From assembly GCF_001519065.1 (NCBI RefSeq), contig NZ_KQ954257.1, positions 124,001 to 188,000 of the forward strand: a stretch of 64,000 nt of DNA, given 5' to 3'. Numbering within the stretch: the stretch's first letter is position 1; each line of letters begins with the position of its first letter. A program made the position numbers and the translations under genes. Shown here piece after piece: positions 35,938 through 45,309 of this stretch. The stretch comes from Novosphingobium sp. FSW06-99. Its GTDB lineage: Bacteria; Pseudomonadota; Alphaproteobacteria; Sphingomonadales; Sphingomonadaceae. The notes beneath the pieces are model-generated. The model searched no databases and had not been told where the DNA came from. It saw nothing but the letters and a program-made list of their open reading frames with translations.

Positions 35938-37539
35938 TCAATCCGCAATCATCGCCATCAGCGTTTCCAGGCGGTCGGCTTCGTGTGCGGGCTTGTCGGT
36001 GCGGATGCGCGCGATACGGGGAAAGCGCATGGCAACCCCTGATTTGTGCCGTTTGCTGGCATGGACCGAATCGAACGCGATTTCGCACACCAGCGACTTG
36101 TCGGTTTCGCGCACCGGGCCGAAGCGTGCCACCGTGTGCTGGCGCACATGGCGGTCGAGCCATTTCAGTTCGGCATCGGTGAACCCGAAATAGGCTTTGC
36201 CCACCGGCACCAGTTCGCCGCCCGCCTCGGGATCGCCGTGCCAGCACCCGAAGGTGAAATCGGAATAGAAGCTCGACCGCTTGCCCGATCCGCGCTGCGC
36301 ATAGATCAGCACGCAATCGATGCGCAGCGCATCGCGTTTCCATTTGTACCACAGCCCTGCGCGCCGCCCCGCCAGATAGGCCGACTGGCGATGTTTGAGC
36401 ATGATCCCCTCGATCGCGGCATCGCGCGCACCCGCACGCAAATCCACCAGCGCATCCCAACTGTCGGCCGCGATCAGCGGCGACAGATCGAACCGTGCGG
36501 GATCGAGCGTGGGGATCAGCGTCTCCAGCCGCGCGCGCCGCTGGTGCCAGGGCAGCGGGCGCAAATCCTCGCCATCGGCAAACAACAGGTCATAGGCGCG
36601 CACGAAGGCGGGCGCTTGCGCCAGCATTTTGGCGCTGACCGTCTTGCGCCCCAGCCTTTGTTGCAAGGCGTTGAAACTGGCCGCGCCGCCGCCCGCAATG
36701 CCGATCCCGGTGGACTCGCCGCGCACCAGCAATTCGCCATCGATCACCGCCGCGCGGTCGAGCGCGCCGACCAGTTCGGGAAAGGCGGCAGAAATATCCT
36801 CGCCCCCGCGCGAATAGAGCCGGGTCTGGCCCGCGACATGCACCAGTTGCACGCGGATGCCGTCCCATTTCCATTCGGCGGCATAATCGGCGAGGTCGAG
36901 GCTGTCGGCTTCCAGCGGATGCGCCAGCATGAACGGGCGGAACAGCGGAACCCGGTCCGAGGCCGGGGCCGGAGCGCCTTCGGCGGCCCAGGCAAACAGC
37001 GCGGCATAAGGCGGCGTCTGGCCGTGCCAGTATTCCTCGACCAGATCGACCGAAACCGCGAACGCGTCGGCAAAGGCCAGCTTGGCCAGCCGTGCCGAAA
37101 CCCCGATACGCAAGGCGCCGGTGGCAAACTTGATCAGCGCAAACCGGCCATCGGCATCGAGCCGGTCAAGCAGTTCCGCCAGCACGGTCGCCGCGCTGGC
37201 CCGCGTGGCCGATGCCAGCGCGGTTACCACTTCGGGCAAGGCGGGCGGGGGGCCGGGACGCTGCGCCGGTTCGGGCCACAGCAGGCTGGCGGTTTCCGCC
37301 GTGTCGCCGACAAAATCGCGCGACAGGCTCCACAGCACCGGATCGACCCGCTGCGCCATCAGCGTGCGCACCACACCCGCCTTGATCGCCGGGAAATCGA
37401 TGCCCCCGGTCAGCGCGGCCAGCGTCCAGCCGCGATCGGGGTCGGGGCTTTCGCGCAAGTGGCGCACGATCGCCGCCAGCTTGGCGTTGCGTGAAGGGGT
37501 GAGCAACAGCGTGTCGAGCAAGGCGGCAAAGTGCTGCAT
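35938..37539 (-). CDS. ATP-dependent DNA ligase, repair type (cisplatin-response family)
   Basis: Seals nicks using ATP. The 533-residue chain has an N-terminal helical domain (~1-185, with ALIKFATGALRIGVSARL), the adenylation domain with catalytic lysine K224 (EWKWDGIRV), YSRGGEDISAAFPEL, VIDGELLV and EGIMLKHRQSAY, and an OB-fold domain ending HKSGVAMRFPRIARIR. Length and order match the ligase family (TIGR04120) usually found beside a metallo-beta-lactamase exonuclease, present here at 37966. A small + strand gene lies between them. The helicase often grouped with them is not in the window. Confidence 0.92.
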   Translation of the reverse strand: MQHFAALLDTLLLTPSRNAKLAAIVRHLRESPDPDRGWTLAALTGGIDFPAIKAGVVRTLMAQRVDPVLWSLSRDFVGDTAETASLLWPEPAQRPGPPPALPEVVTALASATRASAATVLAELLDRLDADGRFALIKFATGALRIGVSARLAKLAFADAFAVSVDLVEEYWHGQTPPYAALFAWAAEGAPAPASDRVPLFRPFMLAHPLEADSLDLADYAAEWKWDGIRVQLVHVAGQTRLYSRGGEDISAAFPELVGALDRAAVIDGELLVRGESTGIGIAGGGAASFNALQQRLGRKTVSAKMLAQAPAFVRAYDLLFADGEDLRPLPWHQRRARLETLIPTLDPARFDLSPLIAADSWDALVDLRAGARDAAIEGIMLKHRQSAYLAGRRAGLWYKWKRDALRIDCVLIYAQRGSGKRSSFYSDFTFGCWHGDPEAGGELVPVGKAYFGFTDAELKWLDRHVRQHTVARFGPVRETDKSLVCEIAFDSVHASKRHKSGVAMRFPRIARIRTDKPAHEADRLETLMAMIAD

Positions 37540-37643
37540 GTCATCGGGTCGCGATGCAGGGTTCGTCGATTTGCGCTCTACCGACGCGCACCACCATGCT
37601 AGCTTTATCGCGCACATCGTCCACCGACAGGAATTCACCGCCC

Positions 37644-37964
37644 ATGAAATCGATCTCCGCGCTGGTTGCTGCTGTTTCGCTTATGCTGATCGGTGTTCAG
37701 CCGGTCCTGGCCGATCCGCCAATGCCACCGGCAGCGCCTGTGGCGCCTGCGGCCAAATTCACGCTCGACACCCCGATCGAGACGCTGGTGGCCGATCCGC
37801 GCGCCAAGACCGTGCTCGACACCAATCTGCCGGGCCTGACCACGCATCCGCAGTTCGACCAGTTCAAGTCGATGAGCCTGACCGCGCTGTCGGGTTTCGC
37901 GCCCGACAAGCTGACCCCGGACAAGCTCGACAAAGTCAAGACCGAACTGGCCAGCCTGAACTGA
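37644..37964 (+). CDS. Small exported protein of unknown function
   Basis: A 106-residue protein with a signal peptide (KSISALVAAVSLMLIGVQPVLA, ~2-23). The mature part is FTLDTPIETLVADPRAKTVL, then LPGLTTHPQFDQFKSMSL and FAPDKLTPDKLDKVKTELA, two or three helical segments with Pro-Asp-Lys caps. I recognise no domain. AGGA lies about 11 bases before ATG 37644. It is on the + strand between the leftward exonuclease and ligase genes and stops 1 base before the exonuclease stop. It is divergent from the ligase by 104 bases. Confidence 0.7.
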   Translation: MKSISALVAAVSLMLIGVQPVLADPPMPPAAPVAPAAKFTLDTPIETLVADPRAKTVLDTNLPGLTTHPQFDQFKSMSLTALSGFAPDKLTPDKLDKVKTELASLN

Positions 37965-37965
37965 T

Positions 37966-38985
37966 CTACGCACGCTCGTCCTCGTCGCTGCCCTCTTCAT
38001 AGCCGACGAGCGACAGCGCCCGTGCGCTGCGCTGATGCAATTCGCACCAGCGCAGCAGCGCCTCTTCGCGCCCATGCGTGATCCATGTTTCACGTGGAGC
38101 AATTTCTGTGATCGTCGCGGTCAATTCGTCCCAATCGGCATGGTCCGAGATGATCAGCGGCAATTCGACCCCGCGCTGACGCGCCCGTTGCCGCACCCGC
38201 ATCCACCCGCTGGCCATCGCGGTCAGCGGATCGGGCAGGCGTCGCGACCAGCGATCCGCCAGCGCAGAGGGCGGGCAGAGCACGATTGCCCCTTCCAGCA
38301 CGGCCTTTGGCACCCCGGCCATGCTGCGCAGATCGCCCAGCGCGACCCCGTGAGCCTCGTATAGCCGGCACATGCGCTCCATTGCGCCGTGCAGCCAGAT
38401 CGGATCGTGATAGCCGGCCACGCGCAATTCGGCGATCACCCGCTGCGCCTTGCCCAGCGCATAGGCCCCCACCAGGATGGCGCGGCCCGCCGCCGCCTCG
38501 CGCGCGGCAAGCAACCGCGCGATTTGCGCGCCAATCGGCGGATGGCGAAAAACCGGCAGACCGAACGTCGCCTCGGTGATCAGGACATCGCACGCCGCGA
38601 TTTCGAACGGCGCGCACGTTGGATCGGGCTGCCGCTTGAAATCGCCGGTCACGATCACGCGTTCGCCGCAGCATTCGAACAGGATCTGCGCCGAGCCCAG
38701 CACATGCCCGGCGGGCAGACATGTGGCATGGACCCCGCCGCCGATCGCGACTCGTTCGCCATAGGCCATTGTTTCGGCCAAACCGATATTGCCATAGCGT
38801 TCGCGCATGATCGCCAGTGTGGCCGCCGTGGCCATGGTCACCCCATGCCCGCTGCGCGCATGATCGGCATGACCGTGGGTGATCAGCGCCCGGGGCACCG
38901 CGCGCGTCGGATCGACCCACACATCGGCGGGGCGGATATAGAGCCCGCCCGGTTCGGGGCGAATCCAGGCAAATTCGGCGATCAT
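37966..38985 (-). CDS. Ligase-associated metallo-beta-lactamase DNA exonuclease
   Basis: A 339-residue MBL-fold protein of the CPSF-like group. The zinc motif HGHADHARSGHG is near residue 38. Other ligands are in LPAGHVLGSAQI, VTGDFKRQPDP and ITEATFG, with SDHADWDEL and THGREEALLRWC at the end, all typical of beta-CASP/RNA-DNA processing enzymes. It corresponds to the exonuclease that accompanies the TIGR04120 ligase (37539-35938) and probably processes DNA ends with it. The ORF stops 1 base from the stop of the small + strand gene. No nearby helicase of this system is seen. Confidence 0.88.
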   Translation of the reverse strand: MIAEFAWIRPEPGGLYIRPADVWVDPTRAVPRALITHGHADHARSGHGVTMATAATLAIMRERYGNIGLAETMAYGERVAIGGGVHATCLPAGHVLGSAQILFECCGERVIVTGDFKRQPDPTCAPFEIAACDVLITEATFGLPVFRHPPIGAQIARLLAAREAAAGRAILVGAYALGKAQRVIAELRVAGYHDPIWLHGAMERMCRLYEAHGVALGDLRSMAGVPKAVLEGAIVLCPPSALADRWSRRLPDPLTAMASGWMRVRQRARQRGVELPLIISDHADWDELTATITEIAPRETWITHGREEALLRWCELHQRSARALSLVGYEEGSDEDERA

Positions 38986-39099
38986 CGTGCATCAGGTAGT
39001 GCGTCGGGCGGGCAACGACCACTGCCCTTGCGTTCCGCCGGGTCTGCCGGGGCATCAAAACTGCTCGCAAAATCCGCCATCCACCCTATTTCGACTGGC

Positions 39100-39864
39100 A
39101 TGACCCCCGACCGTCTCGATCGCTTCGCCCGCCATATTGTCCTGCCCGAACTTGGCGGGGCCGGGCAGACCGCACTGGCGCGCGCACATGTCGTGCTGGT
39201 GGGGATGGGCGGGATCGGCAATCCGGCCCTGCAGTATCTGGCAGGCGCGGGGATCGGACGGCTGACGCTGATCGATGATGACGTCATCGAGGCCTCGAAC
39301 CTGCAACGCCAGACCCTGTTCACGCCTGCCGATATCGGCCAGCCCAAAGTCGCGGTGGCGGCGCAATGGGTGGCGCGGTTCGATCCCGCGCTGGCGGTGG
39401 TTGCGCACCATGCGCGCATCGGGCCGGACAACGCGGCGCAATTGCTGGCGGGGGCCGATGTCGTGCTCGACGGCACCGACAATTTTGCCACGCGGCTGGC
39501 GGTGGCCGATGCCTGTGTCGCCCTCGGCGTGCCGCTGACCAGCGCGGCGCTGGGCCGGTTTCAGGGCCAGGTCGCCAATTTCGCCGGACATTTGCCCGAT
39601 GCGGCGTGTTACCGCTGTTTCGTCGGCGATGCCTTCGATGCCGAAGATTGCGATACGTGCGCCGATCTGGGCGTGCTGGGCGCGATGGTCGGCCTGGTCG
39701 GGGCCTTTGCCGCGATGCACGCGCTGCGCGTCGTAACGGCGGGGGTGGCCGCGCTGGGCGATCCGCAATGGGGGCAATTGCACGTGATCGACGGGCTGAG
39801 CCCCGGCCTGCGCACGATGCGGATTGCCAAGGACCCGGATTGCGGCACTTGCGGGGTTAGGTAA
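39100..39864 (+). CDS. ThiF/MoeB/HesA-family adenylyltransferase
   Basis: Activates the C-terminus of a ubiquitin-like sulphur carrier (MoaD or ThiS) by adenylylation. The 254 residues have MTPDRLDRFARHIVLPELGG, the Rossmann ATP motif VLVGMGGIGNPALQYLAGAG, DDDVIEASNLQRQTLF (the catalytic Arg/Gln cluster) and DGTDNFATR. Zinc cysteines are CYRCF and a C-terminal CGTCG pair. Whether it serves thiamine or molybdopterin synthesis cannot be told without neighbours. The upstream open frame is antisense to the exonuclease and not coding. The stop overlaps the cobB gene by 8 bases. Confidence 0.9.
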   Translation: MTPDRLDRFARHIVLPELGGAGQTALARAHVVLVGMGGIGNPALQYLAGAGIGRLTLIDDDVIEASNLQRQTLFTPADIGQPKVAVAAQWVARFDPALAVVAHHARIGPDNAAQLLAGADVVLDGTDNFATRLAVADACVALGVPLTSAALGRFQGQVANFAGHLPDAACYRCFVGDAFDAEDCDTCADLGVLGAMVGLVGAFAAMHALRVVTAGVAALGDPQWGQLHVIDGLSPGLRTMRIAKDPDCGTCGVR

Positions 39865-40555
39865 GCAAGTCCTCGACCCAGCCGGTGACCACCGCGCTGG
39901 CCGGGCCCAGCCGCGATTCGTCGAACCAGGCCGACCCTTGCGACCGTTCGAGATTGAGCTCGAGCGTGCGCGCGCCCAATTCGCGCGCCAGACGGACAAA
40001 TCCGGCGGCGGGATAGACCGCACCCGACGTGCCGATCGACACGAACAGATCGGCATCGGCCAGCGCGCGCTGGATATCGTCCATGCGATAGGGAATTTCG
40101 CCGAACCACACGATATCCGGGCGCAGCGCGCGTGCGCCGCAGGTGGGGCAGGGCGGCCGGTCGAGCAGGGGCCCGGTCCAGCGATGGCGGGTGTCGCAGG
40201 CGGTGCACCAGGCGCTGAGATGTTCGCCGTGCATGTGGATCACGCCCTGTGACCCGCCGCGTTCGTGCAGATCATCGACATTCTGGGTGACCACGGTGAC
40301 CCGTCCCGGCCATTCGCGTTCGAGCCGTGCCAGCGCCTGGTGCGCGGCATTGGGCAATTTGGTCTGGATCGCGGCGCGGCGCATGTCGTAAAACCGCAGC
40401 ACCAGATCGGGATCGCGGGCAAAGGCTTCGGGCGTGGCGACATCTTCGACACGGTGCTGTTCCCACAGCCCGCCGCCGCCGCGAAAGGTGTCGATGCCGC
40501 TTTCGGCGGAAATGCCGGCGCCGGTCAGGATAACGATCGAAGGGGGCTTGGTCAT
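39857..40555 (-). CDS. cobB: NAD-dependent protein deacylase, sirtuin class (CobB)
   Basis: Removes acyl groups from lysine using NAD. The 232-residue sirtuin fold has GAGISAESGIDTFRGGGGLW, TQNVDDLHERGG, the catalytic histidine in VIHMHGEHLSAWC, and zinc cysteines CTAC and CPTC. IGTSGAVYPAAGF and LELNLE close the NAD site. A class III (CobB/SIRT5-like) member may desuccinylate: ARG-rich positions YxxR near residue ~55 (FYDMRR) support this. Start is ATG 40555; ATG 40564/40567 are alternatives. Converges with the ThiF-family gene. Confidence 0.92.
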   Translation of the reverse strand: MTKPPSIVILTGAGISAESGIDTFRGGGGLWEQHRVEDVATPEAFARDPDLVLRFYDMRRAAIQTKLPNAAHQALARLEREWPGRVTVVTQNVDDLHERGGSQGVIHMHGEHLSAWCTACDTRHRWTGPLLDRPPCPTCGARALRPDIVWFGEIPYRMDDIQRALADADLFVSIGTSGAVYPAAGFVRLARELGARTLELNLERSQGSAWFDESRLGPASAVVTGWVEDLLT

Positions 40556-40662
40556 GGCTTGCATCATGGCGCGCCCGATCGCGGTTGACCATGGGGCCGA
40601 TTGCCGGGTTGCCCGCCACTCGCTAGATGCGCACAAGACGCGATCGCGCAACAGGGGATACC

Positions 40663-41391
40663 ATGGCCAGGATCGGCATTATCGGCAGCGCGGGGCGCAT
40701 GGGGCAGGCCTTGCAGGCGGCGATTGCCGACGCGGGGCACGACTATGCCGGGGGCATCGACCGCGATGGCGATGTCGCGGCGCTGGCACGGGCGAGCGAG
40801 GTGCTGGTCGATTTTTCGGCGCCGGGCGCGCTGGAAGGCAATCTGGAGGCAGCGATTGCGGCAGGGGTGCCGGTGGTGGTGGGCACGACCGGGCTGGAAG
40901 AGCGTCATCACTGGCTGATCGATGCGGCGGCGGTGTCGATCCCGGTGCTGCAAACCGGCAACACCAGCCTTGGCGTCACGCTGATGGCGCATCTGGTGCG
41001 CGAGGCGGCACAGCGGCTGGGGCCCGACTGGGATATCGAGATTGTCGAAACGCACCACCGCATGAAAGTCGATGCGCCGTCGGGTACCGCGCTCCTGCTG
41101 GGGCAGGCGGCGGCGCGCGGGCGCGGGGAAGACCTCGACGCGGTGGCCGAGCGCGGGCGCGACGGGATCACCGGCGCGCGCCCGGTCGGCGCGATCGGCT
41201 TTGCCAGTTTGCGCGGGGGCACCGTGGCGGGGGACCATGCGGTGCATTTCCTGGCCGACAACGAGCGTCTGACCCTGTCGCACATGGCAGAAAACCGGGG
41301 CATTTTCGCGCGCGGTGCGGTGCGCGCGGCGCACTGGCTGCTGGGCCGCGCGCCTGGGCGCTATACCATGCCAGAGGTGCTGGACCTTTGA
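40663..41391 (+). CDS. dapB: 4-hydroxy-tetrahydrodipicolinate reductase
   Basis: Second committed step of lysine and meso-diaminopimelate synthesis, using NAD(P)H. The 242 residues start ARIGIIGSAGRMGQALQAAI (nucleotide motif). VLVDFSAPGALEGNL, PVVVGTTGL and TGNTSLGVTL follow; the catalytic HHRMKVDAPSGTALLL has the expected His, Lys and Asp. ATG 40663 follows AGGGG 6 bases upstream. Together with lysC (49827), it makes the aspartate-derived part of murein and lysine synthesis in this window. nth follows with a 4-base overlap. Confidence 0.96.
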   Translation: MARIGIIGSAGRMGQALQAAIADAGHDYAGGIDRDGDVAALARASEVLVDFSAPGALEGNLEAAIAAGVPVVVGTTGLEERHHWLIDAAAVSIPVLQTGNTSLGVTLMAHLVREAAQRLGPDWDIEIVETHHRMKVDAPSGTALLLGQAAARGRGEDLDAVAERGRDGITGARPVGAIGFASLRGGTVAGDHAVHFLADNERLTLSHMAENRGIFARGAVRAAHWLLGRAPGRYTMPEVLDL

Positions 41392-42080
41392 ATCGCGCGG
41401 CGATCTTCGAATTTTTCCGCCGTCTGGCCGAGGCCAATCCGGCGCCCGAAACCGAGCTGGCCTATGGCAACACCTATCAGTTGCTGGTGGCGGTGACGCT
41501 GTCGGCGCAGGCGACCGATGTGGGGGTCAACAAGGCGACCCGGCGGCTGTTCGAGATTGTGCACACGCCCGCCGAGATGGTCGCGCTGGGCGAAGACGGG
41601 CTGAAAGAGCACATCAAGACGATCGGGCTGTTCAACGCCAAGGCCAAGAATGTGATCGCGCTGTCGCAACTGCTGATCCGCGATCACGGCGGCGAAGTGC
41701 CCAACGATCGCGACGCGCTGACCGCGCTGCCTGGCGTCGGGCGCAAGACCGCCAATGTGGTGCTCAATTGCGCATTCGGTGCGGAAACCTTTGCCGTCGA
41801 CACGCATATCTTTCGCGTGTGCAACCGCACCGGCATGGCCAAGGGCAAGACGCCCGAGGCGGTGGAACAGGGCCTGGACAAGAAAGTGCCCGGCCCGTTC
41901 CGGCTGGGCGCGCATCACTGGCTGATCCTGCACGGACGCTATGTGTGCAAGGCGCGCAAACCCGAATGCTGGCACTGCGGGGTGGTTGACCTTTGCGGTT
42001 TCAAGCCCAAGATCCTGGATGCGGGGGCAAAACCCGCGCCGGTGAAAAAGGCGCGAGTCGCTAGGGAGACGAAGACATGA
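41388..42080 (+). CDS. nth: Endonuclease III
   Basis: Base-excision-repair DNA glycosylase/AP-lyase for oxidised pyrimidines. The 230 residues have TLSAQATDVGVNKATRRLF, the helix-hairpin-helix with catalytic lysine LPGVGRKTANVVL, the catalytic aspartate in VDTHIFRVCNR, and the [4Fe-4S] cysteines C-x6-C-x2-C-x5-C (CKARKPECWHCGVVDLC). The tail is extended and basic. The start is TTG 41388, overlapping the dapB stop as TTGA. The small lipoprotein gene overlaps its 3' end by 4 bases, so the three are cotranscribed. Confidence 0.95.
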   Translation: MNRAAIFEFFRRLAEANPAPETELAYGNTYQLLVAVTLSAQATDVGVNKATRRLFEIVHTPAEMVALGEDGLKEHIKTIGLFNAKAKNVIALSQLLIRDHGGEVPNDRDALTALPGVGRKTANVVLNCAFGAETFAVDTHIFRVCNRTGMAKGKTPEAVEQGLDKKVPGPFRLGAHHWLILHGRYVCKARKPECWHCGVVDLCGFKPKILDAGAKPAPVKKARVARETKT

Positions 42081-42475
42081 AGCGGATCGCTTTGACCCTG
42101 GGCTGCGCCGTGCTGGCGCTGGCTGGCTGCGCACCGATGGCGGGCGGCGACGATGGCCATGGCAAGAATGTGCCCGCCGTGCGCGTAACCGGCAAGGCCG
42201 TAAGCTGTATCCCGATCACCAGCATCCGCGAAAGCCGGGTGCAGGATGATTGGACGATCGATTTCCACACCGGCGGCACGCAATGGTATCGCGTCACGCT
42301 GCCGCAACGCTGCAACAGCCTGGGCACGTATCGCGCGTTCAAATACGAAACATCGCTGAGCGAGCTGTGCAACACCGATATCATCACCGTGATGGAATTC
42401 GGCGGCCCCGGTGGCGGCCCGCGCGGATCGTGCGGGATGGGCATGTTCCAGCCGGTTGAACTGGTCGGGAAATAG
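42077..42475 (+). CDS. Small lipoprotein of unknown function
   Basis: A 132-residue predicted lipoprotein. The signal peptide is followed by the lipobox LAGC (cysteine at residue 18). The mature protein has four further cysteines (in VSCIPITSIRES, PQRCNSLGTY, SELCNTD and RGSCGMGMF), probably paired, and VQDDWTIDFHTGGTQWYRV. No family is recognised. ATG 42077 overlaps the nth stop as ATGA. It may be an envelope protein that follows the dapB-nth operon by chance. Confidence 0.75.
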   Translation: MKRIALTLGCAVLALAGCAPMAGGDDGHGKNVPAVRVTGKAVSCIPITSIRESRVQDDWTIDFHTGGTQWYRVTLPQRCNSLGTYRAFKYETSLSELCNTDIITVMEFGGPGGGPRGSCGMGMFQPVELVGK

Positions 42476-42493
42476 CCTCGGCGCAGGGACACC

Positions 42494-43795
42494 CTATTCG
42501 AGATGCAGCCCCTTGCGCCCGTGTTCGGGCGTGTCGTGCGGGGCCAGCGCAAGGGGGGCATCGGGATCGTGTGGCGGCTGCAGCATACCTTCCCAATGGG
42601 TGATCAGCACCGTGGCGATGGCGTTGCCAAACACGTTGGTCACCGTGCGGCCCATGTCGAGGAACGTATCGACCCCCAGCAGCAGCGCAATCCCCTCGAT
42701 CGGCAGGCCGAATTGCGTCAGCGTGGCCGAAATCACCACCAGGCTGGCGCGCGGCACCCCGGCGATGCCCTTTGACGTGATCATCAGCGTCAGCAACATC
42801 GCCACCTGTTGCCCCGCCGACAGCGGAATGTTGTAGGCCTGCGCGATGAACAGCGTGGCAAAGCTGGTGTACATCATCGAACCGCCAAGGTTGAACGAAT
42901 AGCCCAGCGGCAGCACAAACCCCGAAATGCGGCGCGGAACGCCATAGCGATCGAGTGCCTCGAACAGCCGTGGCAGGGCGCTTTCCGAACTGGCGGTGGA
43001 ATAGGCCAGCAACAGCGGTTCGCGGATATAGCGTAGCAGCAGCCCGGCGCGCCGCCCCATGAACGCCCAGGCCAGTGCCAGCAGCAGCGCGCAGAACAGC
43101 GCCAGCCCGCCGTAGAATTCGGCGACGAATTCGCCATAGGTGATCACGATCCCCAGGCCCCGCGTGGCAATCACCGAGGCCAGCGCACCGAACACCGCCA
43201 GCGGCGCGGCCATCATCACATAGCCGGTCATCACCAGCATCAGATCGACCAGCGCCTCTGCCCCGCGCAACAGCGGCGCGCCCTTGTCGCCCAGTGCCGA
43301 CAGCGCGACCCCGGCAAACAGCGAAAACACCAGGATCTGCAGCACGTTGTTTTCGGCCATCGCGCCGATCACGCTGGTCGGCACGATTTCGAGGATAAAG
43401 TGGCGAACCGTGAAATCGGCGGTCGACAGCGCGCCGACCTGGCTGACCGCGGTGAATTGCAAGCCGTGTCCCGGCTGGAACAGATTGACCAGCACGAGGC
43501 CCATGCCGATCGACACCAGGCTCGACGCGATGAACCAGCCCAGCGCGCGGCCGCCGATCCGGCCCAGCGCGCTGCTGTCGCCCATCGCGGCGATCCCGGT
43601 GATCAGCGTGGCCATCACCAGCGGCGCGATGATCATCTTGATCAGCCGCAGAAACACCGCGGGCAACAGATCGAGATAGCCCGCCACATCGGTCAGCGTC
43701 TTGGCCTGCGTGCCAAGGCCCGCGTGCAGCGCCGCGCCCAGCGCGATACCGGCAAACATGCCGATCAGGATAAAGAGAGTCAGCCGTCTCGCCAC
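42494..43795 (-). CDS. Dicarboxylate/amino acid:cation symporter (DAACS family)
   Basis: A 433-residue membrane carrier of the DctA/GltP family, which takes up C4-dicarboxylates or glutamate with cations. Helices include FILIGMFAGIALGAAL, and MIIAPLVMATLITGI. The serine-rich hairpin YSTASSESALPRLFEALDRYGVP, the helix 7 motif GYSFNLGGSMMYTSFATLF, and the hairpin 2 region TSKGIAGVPRASLVV are diagnostic, as are GVDTFLDMGRTVTNVFGNA. Specificity is not resolved. The start is GTG 43795 and aroC ends 38 bases upstream on the same strand. Confidence 0.9.
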   Translation of the reverse strand: MARRLTLFILIGMFAGIALGAALHAGLGTQAKTLTDVAGYLDLLPAVFLRLIKMIIAPLVMATLITGIAAMGDSSALGRIGGRALGWFIASSLVSIGMGLVLVNLFQPGHGLQFTAVSQVGALSTADFTVRHFILEIVPTSVIGAMAENNVLQILVFSLFAGVALSALGDKGAPLLRGAEALVDLMLVMTGYVMMAAPLAVFGALASVIATRGLGIVITYGEFVAEFYGGLALFCALLLALAWAFMGRRAGLLLRYIREPLLLAYSTASSESALPRLFEALDRYGVPRRISGFVLPLGYSFNLGGSMMYTSFATLFIAQAYNIPLSAGQQVAMLLTLMITSKGIAGVPRASLVVISATLTQFGLPIEGIALLLGVDTFLDMGRTVTNVFGNAIATVLITHWEGMLQPPHDPDAPLALAPHDTPEHGRKGLHLE

Positions 43796-43833
43796 GTTAC
43801 AATGCCCCCGACCGTTTTGAACGGATCAGTTGA

Positions 43834-44901
43834 TCAACCACATTGCGCGCGATGCAACAGCTTTTGATCGGCCAGCACGGTTGCCATCATCGCTTCGACC
43901 ACCGGCACGCCGCGAATGCCGACGCACGGGTCGTGGCGCCCTTTGGTCAACAAGTCGGTCGCCTGACCATCGCGGGTGATTGTCGGCATCGCGGTCAGGA
44001 TCGATGATGTCGGCTTGAACGCCACGCGCACCACCACCGGTTGCCCGGTCGAAATCCCCCCGGCAATCCCGCCGGCGTGGTTGGCGGTGAACACCGGAGC
44101 AAAATTGCCGGGCCGCATCGGATCGGCATTGCCTTCGCCGGTGTTGGCGGCGGCGGCAAAGCCATCGCCGATCTCGACCCCCTTGACCGCGTTGATGCCC
44201 ATCATCGCATGGGCCAGTTCGGCATCGAGCTTGGCATAGAGCGGCGCGCCCCAGCCGGCTGGAACCCCGGTGGCCACGCATTCGACCACCGCGCCCAGCG
44301 AGGACCCGGCCTTGCGGGCGGTATCGACCAGCGCTTCCCAGCGGGCGGCGGCGACAGGGTCGGGGCAAAAGAACGGGTTGCGCGCGATTTCATCTGCATC
44401 GAAGTTTGCCGGGTCGATCGCATCGCCGCCGATCGCGCTGACATAGCCCAGGATCGCCACTTCGGGGATCACCAGCCGCGCCACCGCGCCCGCCGCTACC
44501 CGCGCGGCGGTTTCGCGTGCGGATGACCGCCCGCCACCGCGATAGTCGCGAAAGCCGTACTTGGCGTCATAGGCATAGTCGGCATGGCCGGGGCGATAGG
44601 CGCGCGCGACCTCGGAATAGTCTTTCGAGCGCTGATCGACGTTTTCGATCATCAGGCTGATCGGGGTGCCGGTGGTGCGCCCTTCGAACACGCCCGACAG
44701 GATGCGCACCGCATCGGGTTCCTGCCGCTGCGTGGTAAAGCGCGACTGGCCCGGGCGGCGGGCATCGAGAAAGGGCTGAATATCCGCTTCACCCAATGGC
44801 AGCCCCGGCGGACAGCCATCGACCACCGCGCCAAGCGCGGGCCCATGGCTTTCACCCCAGGTGGTGAAACGGAACACGTGTCCAAAAGTGTTGCGGCTCA
44901 T
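43834..44901 (-). CDS. aroC: Chorismate synthase
   Basis: Makes chorismate from 5-enolpyruvylshikimate 3-phosphate with reduced FMN; last step of the shikimate pathway. The 355 residues include [20 protein letters not shown] (catalytic His), [50 protein letters not shown] and [21 protein letters not shown]. All are standard chorismate synthase blocks. ATG 44901 starts at MSRNTF; the longer open frame is antisense to neighbours and not coding. It is divergent from the antibiotic biosynthesis monooxygenase gene and upstream of the symporter. Confidence 0.96.
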   Translation of the reverse strand: MSRNTFGHVFRFTTWGESHGPALGAVVDGCPPGLPLGEADIQPFLDARRPGQSRFTTQRQEPDAVRILSGVFEGRTTGTPISLMIENVDQRSKDYSEVARAYRPGHADYAYDAKYGFRDYRGGGRSSARETAARVAAGAVARLVIPEVAILGYVSAIGGDAIDPANFDADEIARNPFFCPDPVAAARWEALVDTARKAGSSLGAVVECVATGVPAGWGAPLYAKLDAELAHAMMGINAVKGVEIGDGFAAAANTGEGNADPMRPGNFAPVFTANHAGGIAGGISTGQPVVVRVAFKPTSSILTAMPTITRDGQATDLLTKGRHDPCVGIRGVPVVEAMMATVLADQKLLHRAQCG

Positions 44902-44964
44902 GGCACTGGCCCATTCCCCATTCCGGATCAAAAGTCCACTGTTGCGGCATGCCCGGCGCGGGCT

Positions 44965-45285
44965 ATGACCATGGCGATGTACCTGGTGGTGTTCCGCAAT
45001 CGCAAACGCGCCGATATCGACGGTCCGGCTTATGATGCCGATGCCGCGCGGATGCACGATCTGGCGCAACGCCAGCCCGGCTTTCTGGCGTTCAAGAGCT
45101 ATGCCGCCGACGATGGCGAAGTCGTGGCAATCTCGGAATGGGTCGACGAGGCGGCGGCGCGTGCCTGGCGCCGTGTCGCAGACCATGCCGCGATGCAGGA
45201 CAAGGGCCGCCGGGTTTATTATGAAAGCTATAGCCTGTTTGCCGGTACGCCCAACCGGGTGCACCATTTCCGGCAGGGCGACTGA
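44965..45285 (+). CDS. Antibiotic biosynthesis monooxygenase (ABM) domain protein
   Basis: A 106-residue single-domain dimeric alpha+beta barrel: [59 protein letters not shown], then [10 protein letters not shown]. Family members are small monooxygenases or haem-degrading enzymes, but many have unknown function. Three in-frame ATGs lie at 44965, 44971 and 44977; I took the first. It begins a rightward run with the acetyltransferase (24 bases on) and the Gre factor. Confidence 0.83.
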   Translation: MTMAMYLVVFRNRKRADIDGPAYDADAARMHDLAQRQPGFLAFKSYAADDGEVVAISEWVDEAAARAWRRVADHAAMQDKGRRVYYESYSLFAGTPNRVHHFRQGD

Positions 45286-45309
45286 CCCCACGCCGAACGG
45301 AGACCGCCC

